DNA of 64,000 bases from LMUY01 sp965199555 (GTDB taxonomy: Bacteria > Pseudomonadota > Alphaproteobacteria > Acetobacterales > Acetobacteraceae), in the NCBI GenBank assembly GCA_965199555.1, contig CBDASJ010000010.1:1-64000 (forward strand), read 5' to 3'. This document shows positions 17,580 to 28,000 of the stretch, piece by piece. The notes beneath the pieces are model-generated. The model had not been told where the DNA came from and did no database searches. It worked only from the letters and a program-made list of their open reading frames with translations. The first letter of the stretch is position 1. Each line of letters starts with the position of its first letter. The position numbers and the translations under genes were made by a program.

Positions 17580-17655
17580 CGCGGGCGAAACAATGCTTGT
17601 GTTGGCGGATGCGGCCGCGCCGTCGCATGGTCGTGTTCACACCAGGAAGAGTTCT

Positions 17656-17691
17656 ATGTTGCCCACCAACAGCCGGGCGCTCCGGCGTTGA
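17656..17691 (+). CDS. Possible 11-codon leader peptide coupled to lpxA
   Basis: ATG 17656 lies 4 bases after a strong Shine-Dalgarno sequence (AGGAAGAG, 17644-17651) and opens an 11-codon frame (MLPTNSRALRR). Its TGA (17689-17691) overlaps the TTG start of lpxA (17688-17690). The lpxA start itself has no good ribosome-binding site, so ribosomes ending this peptide could re-initiate at lpxA. Alternatively a one-base error makes this the real N-terminus of LpxA. It is visible only from the local sequence; there is no evidence the peptide itself acts. Confidence 0.4.
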   Translation: MLPTNSRALRR

Positions 17692-18491
17692 CAATCCACC
17701 CGACCGCGATCGTTTCCGCCGGGGCGCGGGTCGCGCCTGACGCCACGGTCGGCCCCTGGTGCACGGTCGGCCCGGATGTCGAGATTGCCGGCGGTGCGAC
17801 GCTGGTCAGCCACGTCGTGGTGGATGGGCACAGCACGATCGGGGCGGGCGCAATGCTTTACCCGTTCTGCACCGTTGGCCTCGCGCCGCAGGACCTGAAG
17901 TACAAGGGCGAGCCGACGCGCTGCGAAATCGGCCCGCGCACGCAGATCCGCGAGCATTGCACGGTGCATCGCGGCACCGTCACCGGCAGCGGGGTGACGC
18001 GGGTCGGGGCGGATTGCCTGCTAATGGCCGTGGTGCACGTGGCGCATGATTGCGTGCTGGGCGACGGGGTTATCATCGCCAACAACGTGGTCATGGGCGG
18101 CCATGTCGAGATCGGCGACGGCGCGGTGATCGGGGGGGCGGCGGCGCTGCACCAGTTCGTCCGCATCGGCCGCGCCGCCATGGTCGGCGGCGTGTCCGGC
18201 GTGGAAGCCGACGTCGTGCCGTTCGGCAGCGTGGTGGGCAATCGCGCCCGGCTGGCCGGGCTGAACGTCATCGGCCTGCGCCGCCGCGGCGTGGACAGGG
18301 CGCAGCTGCACACCATCCGCGCCGCCTTCCGCACGCTGTTCGGCGGGGACGGCGTGTTCGCCCAGCGCTTGGAGGCGGTGCGGACGCAGTATGCCGACGA
18401 GCCTTTCGTGAAGGAGATGCTGGATTTCGCCAGCACGCCCAGCAAGCGCGGCCTGATCCGCGCCGCCCTGGCGGCGGAGGAGGAGGGGTGA
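17688..18491 (+). CDS. lpxA: UDP-N-acetylglucosamine O-acyltransferase
   Basis: The 267-residue trimeric beta-helix enzyme performs the first step of lipid A synthesis, moving a hydroxyacyl chain from ACP to UDP-GlcNAc. Hexapeptide repeats fill residues 1-185. The catalytic His120 lies in VVHVAHDCVLGD, and the substrate loop is YPFCTVGLAPQDLKYKGE. A C-terminal helical domain completes it. The only standard in-frame start is TTG 17688, which leaves a very short N-terminus (MTIHPTAI) compared with many homologues and overlaps the stop of the leader ORF. It ends 13 bp before the lpxI start region. Confidence 0.97.
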   Translation: MTIHPTAIVSAGARVAPDATVGPWCTVGPDVEIAGGATLVSHVVVDGHSTIGAGAMLYPFCTVGLAPQDLKYKGEPTRCEIGPRTQIREHCTVHRGTVTGSGVTRVGADCLLMAVVHVAHDCVLGDGVIIANNVVMGGHVEIGDGAVIGGAAALHQFVRIGRAAMVGGVSGVEADVVPFGSVVGNRARLAGLNVIGLRRRGVDRAQLHTIRAAFRTLFGGDGVFAQRLEAVRTQYADEPFVKEMLDFASTPSKRGLIRAALAAEEEG

Positions 18492-18507
18492 CGGGCGCCC
18501 GCCCGTG

Positions 18508-19356
18508 ATGCCGCAGGGGGAGGGCAGCACCCTCGGCATCATCGCAGGGGGCGGTCCCTTGCCCGGCCGGGTGGCGGAGGCGGCGGTTGCCGCCGGCCGC
18601 CCGGTGTTCATCGTCGCCCTGGATGGCTATGCCGACCCGGCGGTCATCGCGCCGTTCCCCCATGCCGCCGCCCGCCTGGGGGCCGCCGGCCGCACCCTGC
18701 ACCTGCTCCGGTCGAACGGGTGCCGTGACATCGTACTGGTCGGCCCGGTCGGTCGGCCGTCGCTGCTGCATCTGCGGCCGGACGGGGACGGGGCGCGGCT
18801 GCTCGCCCGCATCGGACGCGCCGCCTTCACCGGGGATGACGGTTTCCTTGCCGCTATCGTGCGCGTGCTCGGCGAGGAAGGCTTCCGCGTGCTGGGCGCA
18901 CACGAGGTGCTGACGGAGGCGGTCGGCCCGCGCGGGCTGTTGAGCCGGGCGGCGCCGGATGCCGAGGCGATGGCGGACATCGCCCGCGCGGTGGCCGTGG
19001 TGCGGGCCTTGGGGCAGGTCGATGTCGGGCAGGGCTGCGTCGTGCAGCAGGGGATCGTGCTCGCGGTCGAGGCGATCGAGGGCACCGACGCGATGGTGAC
19101 GCGGGCCGCCGGGCTGAGCCGTCCCGGGCCGGGCGGCGTGCTGGTCAAGCTGGTGAAGCCCGGGCAGGATCGGCGGGCCGACCTGCCGACGATCGGGCCG
19201 CGTACGGTGGAAATCGCCGTGGCGGCCGGGTTGCGCGGCATAGCCTTCGAGGCTGGCGGCACGTTGTTCACCGACCGGGCCGCGTGTGTGGCCCGGGCCG
19301 ATGCGGCCGGGCTGTTCCTGCTCGGCCTCGACCCACAAACCGGAGACGTTCCATGA
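18508..19356 (+). CDS. lpxI: UDP-2,3-diacylglucosamine pyrophosphatase LpxI
   Basis: The 282-residue protein is the LpxI (DUF1009) type hydrolase, which makes lipid X and UMP from UDP-2,3-diacylglucosamine; alphaproteobacteria use it in place of LpxH. The N-terminal Rossmann-like segment is LGIIAGGGPLPGRVAEAA. The C-terminal catalytic domain holds AVEAIEGTDAMVTRA, KLVKPGQDRRADLPTIGPRT and EAGGTLF. ATG 18508 is preceded by GTG 18505; either may serve. The stop overlaps gloA (ATGA). lpxB, a frequent next gene, is absent here. Confidence 0.94.
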   Translation: MPQGEGSTLGIIAGGGPLPGRVAEAAVAAGRPVFIVALDGYADPAVIAPFPHAAARLGAAGRTLHLLRSNGCRDIVLVGPVGRPSLLHLRPDGDGARLLARIGRAAFTGDDGFLAAIVRVLGEEGFRVLGAHEVLTEAVGPRGLLSRAAPDAEAMADIARAVAVVRALGQVDVGQGCVVQQGIVLAVEAIEGTDAMVTRAAGLSRPGPGGVLVKLVKPGQDRRADLPTIGPRTVEIAVAAGLRGIAFEAGGTLFTDRAACVARADAAGLFLLGLDPQTGDVP

Positions 19357-19742
19357 GCCGCTATTTGCATACCATGCTTCGCGTGATGGACCTGGACAAG
19401 TCCGTCGCGTTCTACACGAAGCTGATGGGCATGACCGAACTGCGCCGCCGCGAGGTGCCGGGCGGCCGCTACACCCTGTGCTTCGTCGGCTACGCGGCCA
19501 ATCCGGAACAGGCGGAGATCGAGCTGACCTTCAACTGGGACCAGAAGACGCCGTACGATGTCGGGTCCGGCTTCGGCCACCTCGCCGTCGGCGTGCCGGA
19601 CGTGGCGGCGTCCTGCGAGGCGGTCCGCGCCGGCGGCGGCAAGGTGACGCGCCCGGCCGGCCCGGTGCAGCACGGCACTACCATTATCGCCTTCGTGGAA
19701 GACCCCGACGGCTACAAGATCGAGTTGATCCAACGCGACTGA
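19353..19742 (+). CDS. gloA: Lactoylglutathione lyase (glyoxalase I)
   Basis: The 129-residue vicinal-oxygen-chelate protein isomerises the methylglyoxal-glutathione hemithioacetal to S-lactoylglutathione. Its motifs are YLHTMLRVMDLDKSVAFYT with metal ligand His6, the Glu in QAEIELTFNW, GHLAVGVPD with a His ligand, and the C-terminal DPDGYKIELIQ. Length and motifs match the Ni/Zn short GloA class. ATG 19353 follows a GGAGACG site and overlaps the lpxI stop, so it is translated with the lipid A genes although its role is detoxification. Confidence 0.95.
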   Translation: MSRYLHTMLRVMDLDKSVAFYTKLMGMTELRRREVPGGRYTLCFVGYAANPEQAEIELTFNWDQKTPYDVGSGFGHLAVGVPDVAASCEAVRAGGGKVTRPAGPVQHGTTIIAFVEDPDGYKIELIQRD

Positions 19743-21073
19743 TCCCTTCCTTAACGGAGCTGGTCGGCGGCACCGTTCGCATCGGTGTCACCGGCCTGGC
19801 CCGCGCGGGGAAAACCGCGTTCCTGACCTCGCTGGCCGCCAACCTGCTGGCGCTGGGGGCCGGCGTGCCCGTGCTTCCCGCCGTCACGGCGCGGCTAGGC
19901 GGCCGGCGCTTGCGGGTGCGCTTGGCCCCGTTGGGGGCGGGCGGGGTGCCGCGCTTCGACGAGGCAGCCCACCTCCAGGCCCTGGCCGCCGACCCGCCAA
20001 GCTGGCCCGCGCGCACCGGGGCGGTTTCGCTGCTGGCGCTGGAGCTGACGGTGCCGCGAACCGGCCTGGCCGCCAGCCTGCCGGACCGGACGCTGCGGCT
20101 GGAGCTGCTGGACTACCCGGGGGAATGGTTGCTCGACCTGCCGATGCTGGCGGTGGACTTCGCCGCCTGGTCCGACGCGACCCTGCGCCGCCTGGAGGGC
20201 CACGCCGCGGCCACGCCGTTCCTGCAATTCACCGCCGGGCTGTCCGGCGCCGCCGCGGAGGACGAGGCGTTGGCGGCCACCGGCCACCGCCTGTATCGCG
20301 CGGCACTGCATCGCCTGCGGGACGAGGAGGGGCTGGTGTTTCTGCAACCCGGCCGCTTCCTGATGCCGTCACCGGGCGCGGAGCCGCCCTGGATCGGCTT
20401 CTTCCCGTGGCGCGGCCGGGGCGGGCTGGCCCGGTTGCTGGCCGAGCGCTACGACGCCTACCGCGCCTCGGTGCGGGACGCGCTGATGTCCCCGTTGTTC
20501 GGCCACATGGACCGCATGGTGGTGCTGGCGGACCTGCTCACGGCGCTGCATGCCGGACGGGACAGCTTCGCCGACGCGCAGGCGGCGCTGGCAGCCGCGT
20601 CCGGCGCGTTGCGGTGGCGGTCCTCCCTGGCGGATGGCGTGCGGGCGCTGCTGAGCCTGCGCTGGCCACCCCCTGCCATCCGCCGCGTGGCGTACGCCGC
20701 GACCAAGGCGGACCACGTGGCAAGCCGGCAGCGCGGCAACCTCCGCGCGCTGATCGAGGCGTTGGCGCCCGGCGGCGGCGACGTGACGGCGCGGCATTTC
20801 GCCATCAGCACCGTCCGCTGCACGGAGGACGCGACGATGCGCCTGGATGGCCGCGCCGTGTCCGCCGTGCGCGGCCGCATCGCCGGGGCCGGCGTGGGCC
20901 TGTCCTACCCGGGAGAGGTGCCGGACGCGCCGCCGGACGACGCCTTTTGGGCGGGGGAGTTCTTCGACCTGCCGTCCTTTGAGCCGACCCGGCTGCCCGG
21001 CGCCGGCCGGGCCGGCGTGCCGCAGATCGGGCTGGACGGGTTGCTCGCCTTTCTGCTGGACGATCTGTTGTGA
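19739..21073 (+). CDS. ycjX: YcjX-family P-loop NTPase
   Basis: The protein of about 444 residues belongs to the YcjX/DUF463 family of predicted GTPases, often linked to stress (ycjXF follows psp genes in E. coli). The Walker A motif is GLARAGKT near residue 20, and LLDYPGEWLLDLPML is the probable switch/Walker B block; YAATKADHVASRQR is also typical. No ATG, GTG or TTG lies in frame near the conserved N-terminus. A CTG at 19739 overlapping the gloA stop (CTGA) is taken as start; frames upstream belong to gloA. The stop overlaps ycjF (GTGA). Confidence 0.87.
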   Translation: MIPSLTELVGGTVRIGVTGLARAGKTAFLTSLAANLLALGAGVPVLPAVTARLGGRRLRVRLAPLGAGGVPRFDEAAHLQALAADPPSWPARTGAVSLLALELTVPRTGLAASLPDRTLRLELLDYPGEWLLDLPMLAVDFAAWSDATLRRLEGHAAATPFLQFTAGLSGAAAEDEALAATGHRLYRAALHRLRDEEGLVFLQPGRFLMPSPGAEPPWIGFFPWRGRGGLARLLAERYDAYRASVRDALMSPLFGHMDRMVVLADLLTALHAGRDSFADAQAALAAASGALRWRSSLADGVRALLSLRWPPPAIRRVAYAATKADHVASRQRGNLRALIEALAPGGGDVTARHFAISTVRCTEDATMRLDGRAVSAVRGRIAGAGVGLSYPGEVPDAPPDDAFWAGEFFDLPSFEPTRLPGAGRAGVPQIGLDGLLAFLLDDLL

Positions 21074-21927
21074 GGTCGCCCGGCCCCCGCGTGGTGATCG
21101 AGGACGCCGCCGCACCGCGGCTGGAGCCGGAGATGCCGGTCGCGGAAGCGCTGGCCGACCCGGCGCCGCGGGCCGGCGGGGCGGCGCTGGCGCTGGCCGG
21201 GATCGCCGTCTTGGCGGTGGGGCTGGCGGCGCTGCAAACCGCCAACTTCGTGCTGTCCCAGTTCGACCGGGCAGCCTGGCTCGGCTGGCTGACCCTGGCG
21301 CTGGCGGTGGCAGGCTTCGGGCTGTTGTTCGCCGCCGTGTGGCGGGAGCTGCGCGGGCTGTTCGCGCTGGGGCGGGTGGACCGGCTGCGCGCCGCCCTGC
21401 GCAGCGGGGAGGCCGGGCGCATCCACGCCGCTGCCCGACGCTGGGCGGCGACCCTGCCGGAAGCGGCGACGCTCGGCCCGGCGATCGACGCCGCCAACGA
21501 CCCCGACGCCATCCTCGCGCTGCTGCGCAACGGGCCGGGTCGGACGCTGCGCGCCCGGTCGGACGCGCTGGGGCGCAGCGCCGCGTTCCAACTCGCCGCC
21601 GGCCTGGCCGCCACGCCGGCGGCGGAGCTGGCCGTGCTGTTGGTGAGCTGGCGCGGCATCCGCCTGGTGCGGCAAGTCGCCGCCTTGCACGGCATGCGGC
21701 CCGGGCTGCTCGGCACGCTCGGGCTGGTGCGGCGCAGCCTGTTGGCGGCGGGCCTGGTCGCCGGCTCGGAAGCGGCGATCAACGCCGCGGCGCATGCCCT
21801 GCTGTCCAGCCCCTTGCTGACCCATGCGCTGGGCGAGATGGCCGGGGCCGGGGTCGCCGCCCGCCGCATGATCCTGCTGGCCCGCGCCACCGCCGTGGCG
21901 TGCAGCCCGTTGCCGCCGGAGGAGTAG
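21070..21927 (+). CDS. ycjF: YcjF-family (DUF697) membrane protein
   Basis: The 285-residue inner-membrane protein of the YcjF/TIGR01620 family is nearly always the partner of YcjX. Two hydrophobic segments at about 37-60 and 70-92 form a membrane hairpin. The C-terminal region contains LVSWRGIRLVRQVAALHGMRPG and the glycine/alanine-rich DUF697 helices. GTG 21070 overlaps the ycjX stop, so the two are coupled. The 131-bp region after its stop contains short inverted repeats and separates it from the giant repeat gene. The biochemical role is unknown in the family. Confidence 0.87.
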   Translation: MRSPGPRVVIEDAAAPRLEPEMPVAEALADPAPRAGGAALALAGIAVLAVGLAALQTANFVLSQFDRAAWLGWLTLALAVAGFGLLFAAVWRELRGLFALGRVDRLRAALRSGEAGRIHAAARRWAATLPEAATLGPAIDAANDPDAILALLRNGPGRTLRARSDALGRSAAFQLAAGLAATPAAELAVLLVSWRGIRLVRQVAALHGMRPGLLGTLGLVRRSLLAAGLVAGSEAAINAAAHALLSSPLLTHALGEMAGAGVAARRMILLARATAVACSPLPPEE

Positions 21928-22058
21928 CAAGTCGCGCGCGGGCCGGCAGATTTTGCCGCCGCCCGGCGTCCGCTGCCGGGTGCCAAGGGGTAGGCGCCGG
22001 GGAAAATGCCGGATTTCTGCCGGAAATCGCTGGCACCGGCCTTGCTGACGGGTTGGTT

Positions 22059-25000
22059 GTGGTCACGCCAGTCGCATCATACACCGTCACGCAGCTTCAG
22101 GGCCTGAGCCCGGCGAAGCTCAGCCAGATGACGATCACCGATTTCGAGCAGCTCACGGGCGTGCAATTGTCCGAATTGTCGGGCAACCAGCTTGCCGCCC
22201 TGACCACGCAGCAGATCGCCTCGCTCACCACGGCGCAGATCGGCTTCAGCGCCGTGCAACTCGCGGCGCTGAGCGGCAACCAGCTCGCCGCGTTCGGCGT
22301 GGGCGAGTTCGCCGTGCTGACGCCGACGCAGCTCGCCGGCCTGACCGCGGCGGAGTTGCGCTTCCTCACCACCAGCCAGTTGGGCGCGCTGTCGCCCACG
22401 CAGGTCGCCGCGTTCTCCGCCGCCGGGATCAGCGGGCTGACCACGACGGTGCTGGCCGCGCTCACCGCCACGCAGCTCGCGGCGCTGACGGCCACCGAAC
22501 TGGGCGGCTTGGCGGCGACGCAGGTGGCGAGCCTGTCCCCCAGCGTGGTCCGCCAACTAAGCACCACACAGATGGCCGGCCTCAGTGCCACCGGCGTTGG
22601 CGCGTTGGGTACGGCGCAGCTCGCCGCCCTGTCCGGCACGCAGGTCGCCGCGTTGAGCGCGTCCGGGATTGCCGGCCTCTCCGCCAGCTCGATCGGAGCC
22701 CTATCCGCGACGCAGCTCGCTTCGTTGACCCCGACCGAGCTTGGCGCGCTGTCCAAGGCGCAGGTCGGGGCGTTCGGCACGCAGCTCGCGGGCCTGTCCG
22801 ATGCCCAGCTTGCCGGGCTGACGGCGGCCGGGCTGGGCGCGCTGACGGCCTCGCAGATGGCGGCGTTCCAGCCGGCGCAGCTTGCGGCGCTGGACCCGGC
22901 CAAGTTCTCCGGCTTCGGCGCGGGCCAGGTGAGCCTGTTCACCCTGCTGCAACTGACCGCGCTGTCGGCCAACCAGGTCGCGGCGCTGACGCCGACGGCG
23001 ATCAAGGGCCTGGCGGACACGCAGGCGGCGGCGCTGTTGCCGACCCAGTTCGCCGCGCTGACCACCAGCCAGGCCGCGGCGCTGACCACCACCGCGTTCT
23101 TGGGGCTGACGGGCACGCAACTCGGCTCGCTGAGCCCGGCGCAGGTTGCCGCCCTCGGCACCACCCAGATCGGCTACCTGACGGCGACGCAGATCGGGCA
23201 ATTGCCGGGCACGGAGATCGCGGCGCTGACCACAACGCAACTGGCCGGGCTGGGTAGCGGCTGGACGGGCGCGTTGACCGCCAACCAGGTGGGCGTGCTG
23301 TCCACCGGGCAGATCGCTGCGCTCAGCAAGAACGGGGTGTCCGGCCTGGGCAGCGCGCCCCTTGCCGCGCTGTCGCCCGCGCAGCTTGGGGCGCTGACGC
23401 CCGCACAACTGGCCGGGATCACCGCGACGCAGGTCGGCGCGTTCGCGACCGGTGAGCTTGCCGCGTTGACGCCGGCGCAATTCGCCGGCTTCACGTCCAG
23501 CGCCATCAGCGGCCTGAGCGTGACCCAATTGGCGGCGATCGCGCCGGCGCAGCTTGCCGCCTTGACCACGACGGAGATCAGCGGCTTCACGGACACGCAG
23601 GCCGCCGCCCTGTCGTCCGATCAGTTGGCGGGTTTCCTGCCGGGCCAGATCGCGGGCTTTTCCGTCACCGCGGCGGCCGCCTTGACGACCACGGAGCTGG
23701 CGTCCTTGTCCACGGCGCAGTTGAGTGCCGCGACCAGCACGCAGTTGCGGGTGCTGAACCAGACGCAGCTCGGCTCGATCACCCCGGCCGGCATCGCGTC
23801 GCTCACGAACACGCAGCTCGCCAGCCTGTTGCCGGCCACCGTGGCGGCCTTGACGACGGCGCAGCTTGCCGCACTCGTCCCGACGCAACTCGCGGCGTTG
23901 AGCACCGCCGGCGTGCAGGGGTTGCAGGCGAGCCAAATCCAGTCGCTGACGCCCGGGCAACTGGCCTCGTTCACGGGCACCCAGCTCGGCGCCTTGACCA
24001 CCACGCAGATCGGCAGCTTCGCCGCGAGCCAGATCGGCGCCTTGACCACAAGCCAGGTGCAGGGTTTGAGCGCGGCCGAGGTCGCGGCACTCAGCCCGGA
24101 TCAGCTCGGCGCGTTGACGCCGGGCCAGCTTGCCTGGCTCGGCACGGGCGCCATCGCGGGCCTGAGCGACCTGCAAACCGCGGCGTTGTCCACCGCGCAG
24201 CTTGCGGCGCTGACCACCCGGCAGGTGGCGTCCTTGTCCGCGCTCGGCATCACGGGGCTGTCGACCGGGCAGGTCGCCTCGCTCGGCACCGCCCAGGTCG
24301 CGGCGATGAGTTTCACCCAGTTGCGCGCCCTGGCCGACACGCAGGTCGCGGCGCTGACGACGGGCGACATCGCCGTGCTGACCGCCACGCAACTGGCCGG
24401 GCTGACAACGGCGGAAGTGGGCCTGCTGGCCAGCACGCAACTGGCCGCGCTGTCGCCGTTGCAGATCGGCAGCCTGGCCACCAGCAACCTGCAGGGCCTG
24501 ACGCCGACGCAGCTTGGCACCCTGTCGGCGACGCAGTTCGCCGCGTTGACCAGCACCCAGGTGGGCGCCCTCACCGCGGCCCAGCTCGGCAGCCTGTCCC
24601 CCGGGCAACTGGCCGCGCTGTCCACCAACCAGGTGCAGGGCCTGACGGCCGCGGGCGTGGCCGCGCTGGGCACGACGCAGATCAACGCGCTCAGCCTCAG
24701 CCAACTGTCCTGGCTGGGCAATGGCGCGATCAGCGGGCTGAGCGACGTGCAGGTCGGCGCGTTGTCCGCGACCCAGCTCGCCACCCTGTCGACCCGGCAG
24801 GTGAGCGCGTTGACCAGCCTGGCGCTGTCGGGCCTGAACGGCGACGCGCTCGCCGGCCTCGCCACCACGCAGATCGCCGCATTGACCGCCGGCCAGCTCC
24901 GCTCGCTTGCCGACACGCAGATCGCCGCGGCGACGGCGACGCAGGTTGCCGCACTGACCGCGCCCCAGATCGCATCGCTGACCACCGCCCAGATCGGGGA

Positions 25001-28000
25001 CCTCAGCGCCGGGCAATTGGCGGTGTTGAGCACCACGCAGATCGGCGCGCTGGCCCGCACCAACATTCTCGGGCTTTCCGCCGCGCAGCTTGCCGCACTG
25101 GCGCCGACGCAACTGGCCGCGCTGTCCGCGACGGAACTGGGTTCGCTGAGCACCGACCAGCTCAATACCCTGTCCGCCGACCAGTTCGCGGCGCTGACCA
25201 CCACGCAGTTGCGCGGCCTGTCCGCGGCGGGGATCGGCGGCCTTGCCGCCACTGAGTTGGGAGCGCTGTCGGCGGCGCAGGTGGCCAACCTGACCACGAC
25301 GAGCCTGTTCGGCCTCACCGACCTCCAGGCGGCGGCGCTCACCGCCCCGCAACTCGCCGCGCTGACCACGCGGCAAGTCGCGTCGCTGTCCGCGCTGGCG
25401 CTGTCCGGGCTTGGCGCGACCGCCGTGGCCGGCCTGGCCACCACGCAGGTCGCCGCGCTGACGCCGAGCCAGATCCGCGCCCTGGCCGACACCCAGTTCG
25501 CGGCACTGACGCCCGGCCAGGTTGGCGCGCTCACCGGCACGCAACTGGCGGCGCTGCCCACCACGCAGGTCGCCAACCTCGGCACCGCGCAATTGGCGGC
25601 GTTGAGCCCCATGCAGATCGCCGCGCTGGCGGGGACCAACATCGCCGGGCTCGCCGCGACGCAGTTGGCGGCGTTGAGCGCGACGCAGTTCGGGGCGGTG
25701 ACCGCGGCGGAGCTCGGCTCGCTCACCGGCACCCAGTTGAACAGCCTGTCGCCGGCGCAACTCGCCGCGCTGACGGCGATGCAGCTTGCCGGGCTGCGGG
25801 CGACCGGCGCGGCGGCGCTCACCACCACGCAGGTGGCGGCGCTTGCCACCGGCCAGCTCGCCGCCCTCAGCGCGACGGGGCTGAGTGGCCTGTCCGACAT
25901 CCAGGCCGGCGCGCTGAGCGCCGCCCAACTGGCCGCGCTGACGACCCGGCAGGTGGCGGCACTGTCGGCGACCGCCATTTCGGGGTTGTCGACGACGCAA
26001 CTCGCCGGGCTGGCCACCACGCAGGTCGGCGCCCTGACCGGCGGCCAACTCGCCGCCTTGTTCGACACGCAGATCCAGGCGCTCACCACGGGCCAGGTTG
26101 CGGCGCTGGGCACCGCGCAGATCAGCCAGTTGGCGGCGACGCAGGTGGGGGATTTCGGCACGGGCCAGCTCGGCGCGTTGCGAACCTCGCAAATCCGCGC
26201 CCTGTCGGCGGCCAACATCGCCGGGCTGTCGCCCGCACAGCTCGCGGCGCTGACGGGGGCACAGTTCGGCGCCCTGACCGCCACCGAGTTCGGCGCCTTG
26301 ACCAGCACCCAATTGGGCAGCTTGTCGGCAAGCCAGTTGGGGGCGATTGCCACGACGCAGTTGCGCGGGCTGACCGCGGCCGGCGCGGCGGCGCTGGCCC
26401 CGACGCAGCTCGCCGCCCTGTCCACGGCGCAGCTTGCCGGGCTGACGGCGACGGCGATCGCCGGCCTGTCCGACAGCCAGGCGGCCGCGCTGACCCCGGC
26501 GCAGTTGGCGGCCTTGTCCACCCGGCAGGTGGCCGGGCTGTCCGGCACCGCCGTGTCGGGGTTGACGGCGGCGCAGATCGCCGGGCTTGCCGCGAGCCAG
26601 ATCGGCGCCCTCACTGCCGGGCAGATCCCGGCGCTGGTCGCCACGCAGTTGGCGGCGCTGGGGACGTCGCAGGTCGCGTCTTTGACCACGGGCCAGGTCG
26701 GCGCGCTGACCGCAACGCAGTTGGGGCTGCTTTCCACCGGCCAGATCGGCGCCTTCACCCCGACGCAACTGGCGGCGCTGTCCTCCAGCGGCATCGTCGG
26801 CCTGGCCGCGACCCAGTTGGCCGCACTCGGCACCGGTGCCTTTGCCACCCTCACCGCGGCCGAATTCGGCGCGATGACCACGACGCAGATCAGCGGGCTG
26901 TCCGCGGCGCAAATCGGGGCGATGAGCAACGGGCAGTTGCAGGGCCTGTCGCCGGCCGGGCTGGGCGCGTTGAGCACGACGCAGCTCGCCGCGTTGTCGA
27001 CCGGCCAGGTGGCGGCGCTGGGCACGGCGGAACTCGGCGGGATGGCCGACACGCAAATGGCCGCCCTGTCCCCGGCCCAGCTTGCGGCGCTGAACAGCCG
27101 GCAGGTGGCAGCGCTGTCCAACACGGCGGTCGCCGGGCTGACGGCGGCAGAGGTGGCGGGGCTGACGGTGGCACAGCTTCGCGGCCTGACCGCCGGGCAG
27201 GTTGGGGCGCTGAACCAGACGCAGATCGCCGCGCTGTCGCCCGGGCAGGTCGCCGGGTTGGCCGCGACGCAGATCGCCGGGCTGCCGGCCACCGCGCTGG
27301 CCGTGCTCAACACGACGCAGCTTGGCGCGCTGTCGGCCACGCAGATCGCCGCGCTGAACAGCGCCGCCGCCACGGGGCTGACGGCGGGGCAGCTCACCGC
27401 CCTGTCCGGCACCCAGCTTGGCGCGCTGACGCCGACGGAGCTGGGCGCCTTCACCACCACGCAGGTCGCGGCCCTGGCACCGGGCCAGGTCGCGGTGTTG
27501 AGCGTCGGCCAGGTCGCCGGTTTGTCGGCGGCCGGGCTCGGGGTGCTGAACACGGCGCAAATCGCGGCGCTGGCGACGACGCAGATCCAGGCGCTGTCCA
27601 GCAGCGCGGTGGCCGGCTTGCAGGCGACGCAGGTTGCGGCGCTGTCCGCCGACCAGTTCGCGGCGTTGAAGCAGACGGAAATCGCCGCATTGTCCGCCGC
27701 CGGGATCGGCGGGCTGACGGTGAGTCAATTGGCGGCGGCGAGCCCGGCGCAACTGGCTGCCCTCACCCCGGCGCAGATCGGCGTGCTGGAGGAAACGCAG
27801 GTTGCAGCCCTGCCGGTCACCAGCTTCGCCGGGCTGAGCACGACGCAGCTGGGCGGCCTGGCCGACACCCAGTTGGCCGCGCTGTCCGCCGGCCAACTCG
27901 CGGCCTTGCAGCCGGGGCAGATTGCCGCCCTGTCCCCTGCCGCGCTGGATGGGCTGGCGCAGACCGCCATCGCCGGGCTTTCGTCCGGTCAGCTTGCCGG

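Noticed and set aside
24101..27553. Second long minus-strand frame in the repeat region
   Set aside because: Also an artefact of periodic sequence; composition (Ala/Ser/Cys/Val strings) mirrors the sense repeat and has no independent support.
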